DNA from: Arthonia radiata
Taxonomy: Eukaryota; Ascomycota; Arthoniomycetes; Arthoniales; Arthoniaceae
DNA length: 64,000 nt
Assembly (NCBI GenBank): GCA_002989075.1
Contig: PSQN01000012.1
Location: 1,748,480 to 1,812,479 of the forward strand
Direction: 5' to 3'
The notes below the pieces were generated by a model, which saw nothing but the letters and a program-made list of their open reading frames with translations, ran no database searches and was not told the DNA's origin. Position 1 is the first letter of the stretch; every line of letters starts with the position of its first letter. A program made the position numbers and the translations under genes. Below are positions 49,062 through 61,700 of the stretch, piece by piece.

Positions 49062-52000
49062 ACTCTATTGTTCTTAGAACCTCTTTTATAAGTAATAATA
49101 AAGTTGTATAAAGCTATAGTCTCTAACTATCGAACCTGTCTTTAGTTAAGTTTCTTTATTATAATAAAGTAAGTTAAGTTCTTATAGTTTATATATACTA
49201 TAATTATATAATTTACTTCTTTTAAATACGCTCGCTATATTTTAAATACTGCTATAATAGCTAAAAGCTCTTTATTGTAAATATTATAGTTTTACTTTAT
49301 AAGTAATATTTTTTTTAAGTAAAAAGTTACTAGTTTAAGCTTTTCTTTATTATTATTTTAACTTATATATACTCTAATTATATAATCTAACGCGTTAGTT
49401 TCTAAGATAATTAGTAAGTTAAAGTCGAATATTACTAATATAGGTCTAATCTTAAAAGCTTCTTTAAGCTCTTTAAATACTAATTGTTTTTTTTACGTTT
49501 AAAAGAATTCTATCAATTATTTTATTTACTGAGACAGCGGTACTATAATTTAGCTAAAGTTAGATATTTATTGTCTATAGTAGTTAATAAACTTAAAAAA
49601 CTGTTGTAGTTATTTTATATTCTTTAGTATAAGCTATATTAAAATAGATTAAATCTTTAAATCTTTTATTTAAAGACTATACCTAGTAATTATAAATTTA
49701 ACAAATTTAACAAATTGTTAATAAAACTAAATTTTCTTGATATCGATTCGTAAATTAGTATACGTTAATCTTTCTAGTATCTTTTTAATATATTTCTTAT
49801 ATTCTTTTAGTATATAGCTATATACTAGAATATTGTTTAGATAAGCAGTTATAAATATATTTAGATAATTACTAAGTATATTGTTAATTAGCTTTTAAAA
49901 TAAAGCTAATGCGTTTATTAGTTTAAAGAGTATAACGCAATACTTAAAAAGTCTATATCTCGTATAAAAGGTAGTTTTCTATTCTTTACCTTTCTTTATA
50001 TAAATTAAGTTATAAGCTCTTTGTAGATTAAACTTAATAAACTATTGCGTATTATATAATTAGTCTATAATTTTATTAATACGTAGTAGTAAGTATTAGT
50101 TTTTAATAGTTACTCTATTTATTTGTCTATAGTCTATATAGAGTTGTAGTTTACTATTCTTCTTTAGTATAAAGAGTATTAGATATCCGACCGATAATAT
50201 TAATTTCTAAATAAAGCTCCTCTTAAGATTTTTGTTAAAATAGTCGCGGAGCGCTTAATTTTCTACTTTCGATAGAGAGTATATTAAACTAAATATTAGC
50301 GTTTTACTCTTTTATAAAGGTATTATATAATCTTACGGTTTATATTCTAGAAGAGCTAAGTTTAGCTTAGCTTCTTTAAATAAGTATTAAAATTAATCTT
50401 ATTTCTCTAGTATTTTAGTAATTAACTAAGTACCTGTAGTTGTATAGAATTATTAGCGTACAGTCGTCTCTTATTTATATCTATATATAGTTAGCTATAG
50501 ACAAGATACTACGGTAAACTCTTCTTATAAGATAATTAGATATTAAAGTATAGTAGTACTAACTCGCGTAAGTTCTTTATTATACTTCTTATTTTTACTA
50601 CTAAAAACAGCTTATAGAGTATTTATTCTATAGAACGACTCTTATTTAAAGTACTTATACCTAGTAAAGAGGAGTTTCTTAGTTCTTTAATTTACTTTAG
50701 AGTTATATTGTTGTAACTAAGATATATCTAATACTACGTAGTATTAGTTAATATCTACTATATTATAAGTAATTTCTTCTTAATAGTTCTTAATAGTTAT
50801 ACTTATTAATAAAGTTTTGTAGTCGACTCTTTTTCTTACTTCTTAAAACTTAGATAGTACGTAAAGTAATTTCTTCTTTTATATTTATATTTAGTATTCC
50901 TTAACATAGCGTATTAAAATAAAGTTATCTATTATACCTAAATTAATTATAATTTTAATGTTTCTATTGTTTATTGTTATCTAAGTATATAAATATATTC
51001 TATAGATAGTCGAGCTAGTATAAAGCTAGGCTTCTAAAGAATTTAACTATTAAATAAGCTAGTACTACTATCCTTAAAGCAGTTAATCTAGTCTTTTTTC
51101 TATTAATTATATATATTCTAAAGTATCTTAAGTACTAAAATCTATTATCAATTAATTTACTATAAGAATTCTTATATTAGATATTTTAGTACTACTTTTA
51201 TTATAACGTCTAGTTTATTGTTTATAATATCTACTTTAATTATGCAACTATTGCTAGTTATAACTCGTTATGTCTATAAATTATACATTGTTAGTCAAAG
51301 ATACTAGTACTAACTATATAATTTTAGACCTCTAATAAGATAGTCTACTAGTTATTATAAGTATAAGTAAATATATCTTAGAATATTGTTAATATCTCTA
51401 TTAGCGCTTAACTTTCTATTGTAAAAGGCTATTTAATAAAGTCTCTATATTATTTCTTTCTAACAAATTAGGGTTTGCTCCTTTTAAATTAGTATTGTTC
51501 TTAAAAGAGGATTTTGTACTATTAGAATCTATATTTTTATCTTTAAGTCGTTATCTTACCTATAACGTATCGTAGATGCTATCTTACTTAGCTTTTATAG
51601 TCTATTTTTTCTTAAATTTCTCTTAGGTTTTTAGGTAAGATAACCTAGACTGTTCTCGAGTAAGGTCTAATTTTTATATCGAACCTTATTTTAGAAATAT
51701 TAGTTTCTTTAGCTACTATTCTAACTCTTACTTATTAAATTTATAAATCGTATAATTATTATCGTAGCACGCGGTCTAGAATAGTGTTTTATATAGTATA
51801 ACGGCTTCTAGTGTCTATTACCTCGGAATAGTGTATTTTATATTGTTTTAGTTCTATAGGTTTTATTGCTTCTATTTTAGTTAACGTTCTTTTATTTCCT
51901 CCTATAACTTGTTGTCGGTGTTTTAGTTTATATATAACTTAAATAGATTTAATTTCGGTAGGAGTCTTAAGTCTTAGAGCGTGTTGTAGAGTTTCGCTAG

Positions 52001-53348
52001 GTTAGTTATATTGAACTAATATCGTAGCGAGCAGAGTTTCTAGAATTAATTGTTGTTACGTCTGCTTCGTTCTGTACTATTAAACTATTATTTCTTTTAG
52101 AACGGTATTTCTTAACTTAATACCCTGGTTTTTTGTAATATAAGTATAGCTTATTCTTTATTTTATATTTTCTTTTCTAATTGTTTAGTTTCTCTTAAGG
52201 CTTTATAAAATTTAACTCTATTAGATCGCCTCAGTCTTATTATATATTTGCTCGATTCTTTGTTTTATAGAATCTATTAATAAGGTTACCCTTCTTTTCT
52301 ATCTATTTTTTAAAGTTACTATTATCGATTTTCTTTACTTATTATATAAAGCTATTAAAATCGTTAAACTTCTCTTTACGGATATAAATTATTTCCTTAA
52401 TATAGTCTTTAAGTTCTTTATAAAAGGTCTCAATAAGAGGTTTCTTATTCTATCTTATTTAATTAGCATACTATATAAGTTTAGTAGCATACCTGCTTGC
52501 TAGTTCTATTTACTTAAGATTCCGAAGCTTTTTAGTAGCGACGCGTCTAGCGTCGGTCTAACTAAAGATTTCTTAAAGGTTTTGTTAGAAGAAGACAAAG
52601 CTAACAAAGAATTCGTTAGTATTTTTGCGCCTACTCTTTATTAGAATAAACAAAAAGTCGTTGAGATAATACTCGACCTACTTATAGACGTCTCTGTCTA
52701 TATAAGAGGTAGCGAATAGAACTATAGTAGTATCGTTTAGAAACTAAGAAACTCTTTTCTATCTTAATATTAACGTCTAATATCTTACTTGTACTAGCTA
52801 TTCTGTTGGCTAACCTGTCCGCAGCATCGCGACTATTGGTACTAAAGTAGTAGACATAATTAATCTACTTTTTCTACTTTTATAGCGAGTTTATTAAAGT
52901 ATAACGCCGGTCGCTAAGAGAACCAAACTAAGGCTTACTTATCTTATATACTTATCGACCTTAGTAGTAGGTATCTTGTATAGTAAAGACTAAAAGATAG
53001 AAAAGATAAGATAAATTATAAAGAGTAAGAGAAGCTTAACTAAGTAGATAAAAGATAAAGTACGTTACTTAAATATAGTTAAGAAACTTATTTTTAAATA
53101 ATAAGTTAATAAATTAAAGTTTATTCTAAGGTTAGCTATTAATTTAGCTATATAGTTTAAGGTATATAAGTATATTTCTCTATATTCGACGGTTCTAATA
53201 GTTTTTCTATCGCGTTATTAGAATCTTGTTATAATATAGTAACGTTGCTAATATCGCTATATTAGAGTTATTAAGTATTCTATATAATACTCTAATAAGG
53301 CTGGCTGCGCTTAGCCTTGTACTAGCTAGATATAGTAAGACCGTAATA
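49062..53348 (-). mobile_element. Gypsy-B copy 2, 5' part (LTR to RNase H)
   Basis: Minus-oriented: 5' LTR 52900-53348, gag at about 50.9-52.8 kb, RT with YLNNI (YLDD decayed) at 49832-49843, RNase H near 49.1-49.2 kb. It ends at 49062 exactly where the other half (58582-61325, plus orientation) begins in the aligned copy 1 (about 16149). The two halves share the junction pentamer ACTCT/AGAGT, the target-site duplication of the Copia that split them. RIP-degraded throughout. Confidence 0.87.
52900..53348 (-). repeat. Gypsy-B 5' LTR (copy 2)
   Basis: 449 bp, same length as the partner LTR at 60877-61325. Plus strand runs TATAACGCCGG to CCGTAATA (decayed TG...CA ends). It is flanked by TATAG, the reverse complement of the CTATA that follows the partner LTR. 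Confidence 0.88.
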
Positions 53349-53492
53349 TATAGCTTAATTGTCTTGTTATTAGATTCTAACGCAATCTGCTTGCCGTTAA
53401 ACAAGAAGGCGACGGCGCGGACTTAGCCTAAGTAACTAGACAGCGTCTTTAGCTTCTTATTCGTTGCCGTATTTTATAGTTTAATTGTCTTA
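53349..53492 (-). pseudogene. WD40 fragment of the NLR, inverted
   Basis: 144 bp that on the minus strand is one WD40 unit plus a little: TIKL then TAA for Trp, KKLKTL, AVAFLFNGKQIALESNNKT. It begins with TAAGACAATTAA, continuing exactly where the array at 48463 was cut (after removing one TAAGA copy), and ends with CTATA against the Gypsy-B LTR. It is thus the next piece of the same gene, displaced by inversion. Confidence 0.88.
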
Positions 53493-53999
53493 TATTAAAA
53501 AGGTGCAGGGAAGAAGAAGAATACTACTATAAAGAGTAGAAAGATGAGACTAGCTTGAGACTAGTACAATACTTAGACTTAATACAGGTACAATACTTAG
53601 TAGTAAGAAGAAGCTATTGTTATATTATCTGTCTTGTTAGCTAGAATCCTCTAGAGAGATCTTAGCTTATATATCTAAGTCTAGCGGCCTGTATAGAACT
53701 TACTAGATATCTGTTCTTTTAATAGAGGCTAAATAACCTATAACTTACTATATAAGACAGTAATTCTGTCTATCTAAAACTATTAGTCTCTAAGTCTATT
53801 CTATATTGTCTTAGACTACGGGCCAGCTGTTTAGAACGGGTCGTACAATGCTTCTTTTTATTCTAGACCCGGGCTACTAGGCCCGACCCTTTAGATAAAA
53901 GGCTTGTTCTATTTTAGACTAAGACAGCTAATAGGACCTATTTAATACTCTAGGCCCCTAGGGGTTCCAGCTAACTAGCTAGTTGGTTAATTTTTAATA
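53493..53999 (-). repeat. Copia 3' LTR
   Basis: 507 bp, TATTAAAAAGG...TTTTTAATA on the plus strand (decayed TGTT/AACA). Preceded by TCTTA (53488-53492) and followed by the polypurine end of the element. Confidence 0.9.
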
Positions 54000-56900
54000 T
54001 ACTTCCTTAATCGACTAGTTATTTTAGCCGGATTGTAAGCTAATTTGAGTTCTAAACGTTAGTATTTTAGTTAAGTCGATCGATTTTGTTAAACTATCTG
54101 CTAATTGTTCCTTTGTAGAAACGTATTTGAGCTCTGTTTAACGTGCCTGAACGTTTTTTCTAACATAGTGATACTGTATATCAATATGCTTAGATTTAGC
54201 TTGGAAGGTAGGGTTTTTTGTAAGTTCTTTTGCCGAATTGCTGTCGGTAAGTAACAGTTTTACTGGTAAAACCGGGGTCTCCGGTCTAATTTAACTGGCT
54301 TGCCCGGGCAAATATATACTTGTCTGGTGCGTTGGAGCCCGCTAAGTCTTTTTATCCGCAGACTTTTTAAAAGTACCCGCTAAAACGGTAGTAATCGAAT
54401 TTTCTTCAAAAATCTCAGACAGTTTGATAGCAATTGATCGGATAAATAACTATTCCTTTATAGCTTCTTTAAGAGCTATATATTTAGCCTTACAAGAGCT
54501 TAAGACGACCGTTTTTTGTAGCTTTAAATTCTAGCTAAGGGCTCCGTTCCTGAGTAAAAAGATATAGCCGGTAGTCGATCTCCTAGTACCGAGGTCCCCC
54601 CCCCAATCTACGTTACAATAGCCGGTTATACCGTCTATTAAGGGAGATTTATAGTAAAAGCTAAGGTTAGGAGTTTTATCTAAGTAAGCCTAAAGGCTAC
54701 TTAAAACTCTCTAGTACTCCTCGCTAGAATTTAATATGTATCGGGCTAGTAGGCTAGTTGTAAAGGTAATATCGGGTCTTGTCTTTGTTGTTAGATACAA
54801 AATCGACCCAATTTGTTGCTGATAATTAGAAATATTGGTACTACTAGCTTAGTTAGGATTCAGTGCTAATTTTGAGCCGACGGATTGCAGTATTTTTCCG
54901 GGCATTCGGCCGTTTTTCTTCAAGTATTTAGTTAAAATTTTAGCTAAATAAGTCGACTGGTCTAGACAAATCTTTTTCGCCGGGCGATCTCGAGTAATTT
55001 TGATTTCTAGGAACTTACTAACGTCTTCTAAGTCCTTAACTATAAGAGTCTTGTTTAGTTTCTAGTAGATTCTAGAGATTGTTTCGGTAGAATCGGATAT
55101 AGCTAATATATTGTCTACGTAGACGATTAAAATTGCCTACTTTTCGGTTCTTTGAATATAAACCGACTGATCGGATACTAGGAGTTTGAAACCTATGCCC
55201 CTTAGTAATTCTCGAAGATAGGCTTTCTACTGTCGGCCGGCCTGTTTTAGACCGTAAAGAGTCTTCTTTATTCAACAAACTTTATTAGTTCCGTTAGATA
55301 GGGTAGTTGGTTGCTTAATAAAGACAATCTCGTCTAACTTTGCGTTAGAATAAGCTAATTTTACGTTCCATTGCTTTATTTTCTAGTCTTTCTCTGCTGC
55401 TAAGGCTAGTATAAGCCGGTAGGTAATTAAATTTACTATATTTATAAAGGTCTCTGTAAAATCGAGGCCGGGTCTTTGCTGGCAGCTCTTAGCTATTTAG
55501 CGGGCTTTAAAAATCGACTCGCCCTCCGGGGGGTACTTAATCTTCGGTATTCAGCGCCCTTTTAGCGCCTTTCTATCCGGCGGCAGCTCGGTTAATATCT
55601 AGGTTTCTTGGTTAGCTAGCTCTTTGAGCTTCAACTATATTGCGTCTAGCTAAGAAGACTAATCCTTAGATACCCTTATTTCTTTTAAGTTATTGGGCTC
55701 TTTAGTAATTGCGACTAAGGCCTGTTTGGTATATTGTTCTAAGTTATTGTAGAACTCGTTAAACTAATTTTTGTCGGCGTTTTTGTATATAAAATCTATT
55801 TTCTAGGCGCAATCGATGTCTACTCGGCCGGGGTCTTTAGTACTTCTGTAATCTAACTCGGTAGAAAGGTTAGACTCGTTTAGAGCTCTAGTTTAGTATA
55901 GTTCTTATCTAGATTTGTCCGCTAGTTGTTAAGATATAGAGGAGGTATACTGTTTCTTATATAGAGGACTTCCTCCTTTATTGAAAGGTATCTTCCTATT
56001 ATCTTAAGATTTAGCGGTCGGATTTAGCTCGTTTTTGAACTCGACTTTTAATTGTTCTTTGGGCTCTTTAGAAATACTCTTGGTTAATCGATTAACCGTA
56101 GATCCCTGTAGGTTCTAAATAAATTTTTCTTCTTGGACGTAGACGTCTCTCTTTTAGTAAACCTTTCGGCTATTAGGGTTTAAGAGCTTATATTGATTCG
56201 ATCCGTAGCCTATTAGAATATAGGTAGTTGCTCTAGCGTCTAGTTTTTTTAATTTAGGTTCTTTAAGATAAGTAACTGAGCCTCAGATTTTAATAGTACT
56301 AATATCCGGTTTTTTGCCGTATTTTACTTCGTACGGGGTAATAAACCCCGGCAATCCGGTATAAGGGGTCCTGTTATAAATATAGATAGCTGCTTTTAGC
56401 GCTTTACCCTAATATATCTGGGGTAGCCCGGCGGTATAAAGCATTGCTTAAACTTTACTAACAATTGTTCGGTCAAAGCGTTCGGCTCGTTTATTTTGCT
56501 AAGGGGTATACGGTACGGATGTCGTTAGAATAGCTTCTTTTTGTTCTAAAAGCTGTTTTACTTAGCCTTCCCGGTATTCTTTTGCGTTGTTTAAGTATAG
56601 TCTTTTAAAAGAATGCTCGGACTGCGTTTCTTTTTAAGTAATATAGATAGATAGGGCGTCGAAAACCTAATCTTTAGACTATAGTACCTTAATAGTCGTA
56701 TACCGGGTTTTATTGTCTATAAAGCTAGTAAATAATTAATCTTTAGAAGGGGTTTACGGTATAATTGGCCCGCAAATATCTGAGTAGACTTTTTCTAAAT
56801 AATTGGCCGATTCGTTTAAAGTTTCTTAGCTAACTTTAGCCGTTGCCTTTACTTCAAAGCAAATTTAGTAATTATCTCTCGATTTGTCTGAATAATCTAT

Positions 56901-58068
56901 TTCTAGGGCAACCTTTTTAAGCTGTTTTAAGGCGTTTTCGCCTATATGTCCTATCTATTGATACTAAAGATCAGTTTTTAAAGAAATAGTGTAGAGAGAT
57001 TAAACTATATTAATAGTCTAAGCTTCTATTACTATTAGACCGTTAACATACCGCCTCTCGGTAGTTAGTTGTCCGGCTCAATTAACTTTTAACTTGTTTT
57101 GGCCAAGAGTTACCTTACCTCCCCTCTTTCTAAGCTTATCGAAGCTTAGAAGGTTAATTCTAAATTCCTTAACAAACAAAACTTTGTCTAGAACAATTGT
57201 TTTATTCTTAAAGAATAGTTTTACTTTATCTGTCTAGAAGACTCAAATTAACTTCTCCCCTTCTCAACGAATAATCCGGTTAGTTGGCCGGATATCCGTT
57301 AGAAGGTCAATATTCGAGTAAATATAGCTTGTTAAACCTATATCGAGGATCTAAGAATTAGTAGAGTAATTAACTCTGTCTAGTAATACTGTAAAGCATT
57401 GTTCTTCTTGTAGGTTGGAACTATATACAGAAAATATTAAAAAATCGGTGTTTTTGGAGCTTTTATTGGAATTTGGCCGGAGATTTGGGTATTTTTTCCA
57501 ACAAGTTGCCGGTTTATGCCCCTTTTTGTTGCAAAAGAGGCATTTTTCTTAGTTTTTACTTAGAGATTTTAATTTTTCTCCGGTCCTTTGCGTTAATTTT
57601 TTGTCTATTGCAGTAAAAACCTTTTCTACTGGGGTACTACCGCAAATTCGGCGAGACTCGTCTATAAGTTGACTAAATAAGTCCTGTAAACTTATATTGC
57701 TAGTCGTTTGCCGGTAACTTTGACTAATAATAGCTACCGTGTGCTCGTATTTAGAAGTTAGATTGTAAAGAACGTAGGCAGCTACTACCTTGTTGGGTAG
57801 TACTAGTCCTCGGGTTGCTAAATCGTCCGTTAATTGTCTAATTTTAGTAAGGTAAAGCTTAAGGTTTTTTACCTTACTAAGTGTAGTGCTAAAGAGCTCC
57901 TTGCAAATTAGAAACTCGGAACTAAAACCTTTCGATTCGTATAACCTTTTTAGGCTATCCCAAAGCTCTAGAGAGTTATAAATCCCCTTTGTTTGAATAA
58001 GGGGACCGTCCTCTAGAGTTAGTCGTAGAGGAAATATTTCCTAAAAAGGAAATTCGAAAGGTATTGGT
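54000..58068 (-). pseudogene. Copia gag-pol (RIP-inactivated)
   Basis: Single gag-pol-type reading order on the minus strand: zinc knuckle (C-LF-C-NKKG-H-KPAT-C), integrase, RT and RNase H as given for the element. RIP has turned Asp to Asn (YVDN), Glu to Lys (CKAKY) and Trp/Gln to stops. The C-terminal HYVR...K.L.D.LTK motif is the usual Copia end. Confidence 0.85.
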
Positions 58069-58088
58069 GCTAACCCGGGCTTATAACC
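58069..58088 (-). other. Copia primer-binding site, half-tRNA-iMet type
   Basis: Directly inside the 5' LTR the minus strand reads GGTTATAAGCCCGGG; another copy (11483) reads GATTATAGGCCC. De-RIPped this suggests GGTTATGGGCCC, close to the complement of the initiator tRNA-Met anticodon stem-loop (GGGCUCAUAACC), the primer class known for Drosophila copia. Inference from pattern only. Confidence 0.5.
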
Positions 58089-58581
58089 TATTAAGAAGGT
58101 TCAGGGAAGAAGAAGAATACTACTACAAAGAGTAGGAAGACGAGACCAGCTTAAGACTGGTGCAATACTTAGGCTTGATACAGGTACAATACTTAGTAGC
58201 AAGGAGAAGCTGTTGTTATGTTGTCTGTCTTGTTAGCTAGAATCCTCTAGAGGGATTCTAGCTTATATATCTAAGTCTAGCGGCCCGTACAGGACTTACT
58301 AGATATCTGTTCTTTTAATAGGGGCCAGACAACCTATAACTTACCGCACAAAACAGTAATTCCGTCTATCTAAAACTATTAGTCTCTAAGTCTATTCTGT
58401 GTTGTCTTAGACTACGGGCCAGCTGTCTAGGGCGGGTCGTACAATACTTCTTTTTGTTCTAGACCCGACCCTTTAGGTAAAAGGCTTGTTCTATTCTAGA
58501 CCGAGACAGCTAATAGAACCTATTTAATACTCCGGGCCCCTAGAGGTTCCGGCTAACCAGCTAGTTAGTTAATTTCCAACA
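58089..58581 (-). repeat. Copia 5' LTR
   Basis: 493 bp, TATTAAGAAGG...TTTCCAACA on the plus strand. Followed by AGAGT (58582-58586) and Gypsy-B sequence. Confidence 0.9.
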
Positions 58582-61325
58582 AGAGTAGATACTCTTAGCT
58601 AACGTTTAAACTACTTTAACAATAAGAAATATATTAAGTATATAATATTTTAAAAATATAATAACAAGATTAGATACAATTAACTAGCTATAACAACTGA
58701 ATTTATTATAGATCTAAATAACTGAATTCTAAATATTCTTAACAATCTAAAAATATATTAAGAAGACAAAAAACGATACTTAGAACTAACTAAGAACAAT
58801 AAGAGCTATTATAAGTTTTAAAGAAAAATTTATATTCTAAGGAATCTAATTTAATACATTATTAGTAACTTCTATAATAACCTAATAAGGAGATATAAAG
58901 GTATTAATAATACAATTAAAAAGATTATAAGAACTTATTATATCTTAAAGATTCAATACTATATTAAGAGCTATATCTATAAGTACGATATATACGTAAG
59001 AACAAAATACCTAAAATATTTATCTTATAGTAAACTATAACTACTAGAGACACTTAAGAGACTATAGTATATAGTTTTACTAAACTTTATTACTAAGTTA
59101 CTGCCTTTTAAGAATCTACTTATAAGAGTAGCTTACAACGCTATTCTAGTTATATACAATACACTAATAAAATACGCGTATTTTGTATTATACAAGGAAG
59201 CTAGTAATTTAGAACAATTAGTATATACCTTTCTTTAAATTTTTCTAGCAAACTATAGACAATTATAAAGAATTGTCTTTAACAGAGATAGAAAATTTGT
59301 CTTATAATTTTAAACATTCTTGATATAAAAACTAAAAACGAAGCAAAAAATATCTATATTATTTTATCCGCAAACAGATAGATAAACAGAACGTATAAAC
59401 TAAACTCTAAAGCAGTATTTACGAGCATATATTAACTATTAGTAAGATAACTAGGTACAGCTATTACTAGTAGCGTAGACCGCGTATAATAATATAAAAA
59501 ACAATACTACCAGAACTACTCTATTTTATGTTTTATATAGCTATTACCCTCTTTAAAGCAGACAACTTTAGAATACAATAGATAACGAGACAGCTATACA
59601 AATAGCTATAAATATAAAGGCCCTATATAGATAGTTAAAGTCTAACAGCAAGTTTATTAACAAACGAACTAAAAAATAGTATAATAAGTTAAAAACTATT
59701 CTAAATATAAGTATAAAAGAGAGGAAAAGAGCTTACTTACTTATAAGAAATCTTAAAACTATAAGACTAAGCAAAAAACTTAATTATACTAAGACAAGAC
59801 CGTTAAAAGTTCTATAATAATTAAGACTTATAACATTTAAACTAGAACTTTTAAGAATAATAAGAATATATTCTATATTCTATATAGCGCTATTAAAACT
59901 AGCTTACTTTTAAGAAGCAGAACAATCTAACTTAGAAATCCTTTTTAATAACTAAGAACCTAAGTATAAGGTTAAAACGATTCGAGCTTATAGACAATAC
60001 CGAGGTAAATAACAGTATCTTATAAAGTAGAAAGAATACTCTAAATATAAAAACTAATAGAAACTAAAATAAAATCTAACTAACTATAAGGACACTATTT
60101 AATAATATTAGAACTAAAATGTTAATTGGTCGTAACAGCACTAATACTCTAATTTACTATCTAGTGCGTTCCGCTAGCATCTAGATTATCTGTAAATAAA
60201 CTAGCTTACTATATTAGTAGTTTATTACTTAGCTCTAGATATAGATTATTATAAAAATTTATACTTAGACTATTTAGTATATCTACAATATTACTACTAA
60301 ATATAGCTACTAGCTATTCTTTCTCAAACAATATATTATTCTAATTTATTTTATTTTACGTCTAGATATATAACCTTTTAAGCTCCTTCTTTAAATTAAC
60401 AACCACCGCTTTAATAGCTTTACGCTATCTTTTCGCTATACAAACAACTTTCTTTTCTTCTATTAAACGTTTATAATACCTTTAAAGGGCATTTAATAGT
60501 TATAAGTACTAAGAATAGATACTCTAAGCTAAATAAGTTAAAACTAGCCCAAACAAACGTTAAGATAGAAACTAACTATCCTTTAACAATAAATAAACGT
60601 TATACAACTTCTTATTGCGAATATATATAAAGTATAATACCTTTCTAAACTTTAGAATATACTTCTTATCTAAATAAGAGTAATAGAAATATAAAAATAT
60701 CTCTTGACTATAGACTTTAGTAAGAATAGTATTAATCTTAAGCGCTTTATTAGCGTTAAAAGCCTTTTTAACTTTAAGTATAACGACTTACAGAACTAGA
60801 TCTATTACTAAGTAACAACAAAGTTTTAATATCTTTAGAGCCGTTAAGGACAACTAGCCTTAAAGAGGAGACCTTATATTACAGTCTTACTACATCTAGC
60901 TAGTATAAGGCTAAGCGTAGCCAGCATTATTAGAGTATTATATAAGATATCTAATAACTCCAATATAGCAACGTTAGTAACGTCGCTATATCGCAATAGA
61001 ATTTCGACAACGCAACAGAGAAACTATCGGAACCGTCGGATACAGAGAAATATATCTATATATCTTAGACTATATAGCTAAACTAATAGCTAACCTTAAG
61101 ATAAACTTTAGTCTTTTAACTTAATATTTAAATATAAGTTTCTTAACTATATTTAAGTAACGTACTTTACCTTCTATCTACTTAGTTAAGCCTCTTTTAC
61201 CTCTTATAATTTATTTTACCTTTTCTATCTTTCAATCTCTAGTATATAAGATACCTACTACTAAGTTCGATAAGTATACAAGGTAAGTAAGCCTTAGTTT
61301 GGTTCTCTCAGCGACCGGCGTTATA
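58582..61325 (+). mobile_element. Gypsy-B copy 2, 3' part (integrase to 3' LTR)
   Basis: Plus-oriented continuation of the Gypsy-B copy at 49062-53348. It aligns in reverse complement with copy 1 from about 16149 downward. Integrase core reads near 59100-59320 (IKYAYFVLYKEA, QLVYTFL, then NRDRKFV for SDRDKLF). After integrase come about 1 kb of decayed sequence, a purine tract AAAGAGGAGAC (60862-60872) as polypurine tract, and the 3' LTR. Confidence 0.86.
60877..61325 (+). repeat. Gypsy-B 3' LTR (copy 2)
   Basis: 449 bp, TATTACAG...GGCGTTATA (decayed TG...CA ends), followed by CTATA (61326-61330), the target-site duplication matched at 53349-53353 on the other strand. Confidence 0.88.
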
Positions 61326-61700
61326 CTATAGAACATTACTTAATTACACTAATCTTAAAAGTCTTTAGTAGCGTCTACAACTTAATATCTTAGATAGTAC
61401 AGGTTTTAGGAGATTAAGACGACTAAGCTAGTTACTAACATTAACTTTAATTAAGACGGCTTACGTTTTATAATAAATACCGGTCTCTGCGAGGTAAAGA
61501 GTCTAGCTTAAAAGCATAAAGTACTACAAGTATTGTTAAATACTCTTTAAGTAAATAACGGTTAGATTTAGTATAGAGTTACTCGTCTAATTTACCTCTT
61601 ATCTAAGTTTATTCTAATATAATGAAAGATAAGAGACAAGTATATTGTTATTAGATTCTCTAATAGATTGGTGCTTATCTTTACTATCGATATTAAATAC
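61326..61700 (+). pseudogene. C-terminal domain of the WD40 NLR
   Basis: Continues the NLR frame after Gypsy-B: CTA TAG AAC completes K-L-W-N of the last blade. It then reads TNINFN.DGLRFIINTGLC, GWI.YRVTRLIYLL (with TAG for Trp) and IRFSNRLVLIFTIDI. This matches the layout of the tail after the propeller in fungal NACHT-WD40 proteins: a T.I....DG....TN.G block, a W(V/I)....ILWLP block and a final GH.SGRV..F block. It ends near 61700. RIP stops throughout. Confidence 0.78.

Larger units (their letters stand above)
53493..58581 (-). mobile_element. Full-length Copia element, minus orientation
   Basis: 5,089 bp with 3' LTR 53493-53999 and 5' LTR 58089-58581. From the 5' LTR: primer-binding region 58069-58088; gag with an intact CCHC zinc knuckle at 57501-57542; integrase region; RT with YVDN (YVDD decayed) at 55110-55121; RNase H with SSCKAKYIALKEA (family SSCEAEYIALKEA) around 54490; C-terminal tail (KHIDIQYHYVR, QLADSLTK) near 54.1-54.2 kb. 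It is less RIP-mutated than the other copies in places but has no long open frame. Its flanks (TCTTA left, AGAGT right) differ because the left side has been exchanged by inversion. A 310-bp stretch of gag present in the 3019-5076 copy (4198-4507) is deleted here. Confidence 0.92.

Noticed and set aside
55072-55278. 68-codon minus-strand frame in the Copia RT region
   Set aside because: It is in another frame than the RT reading with YVDN and is a shadow.
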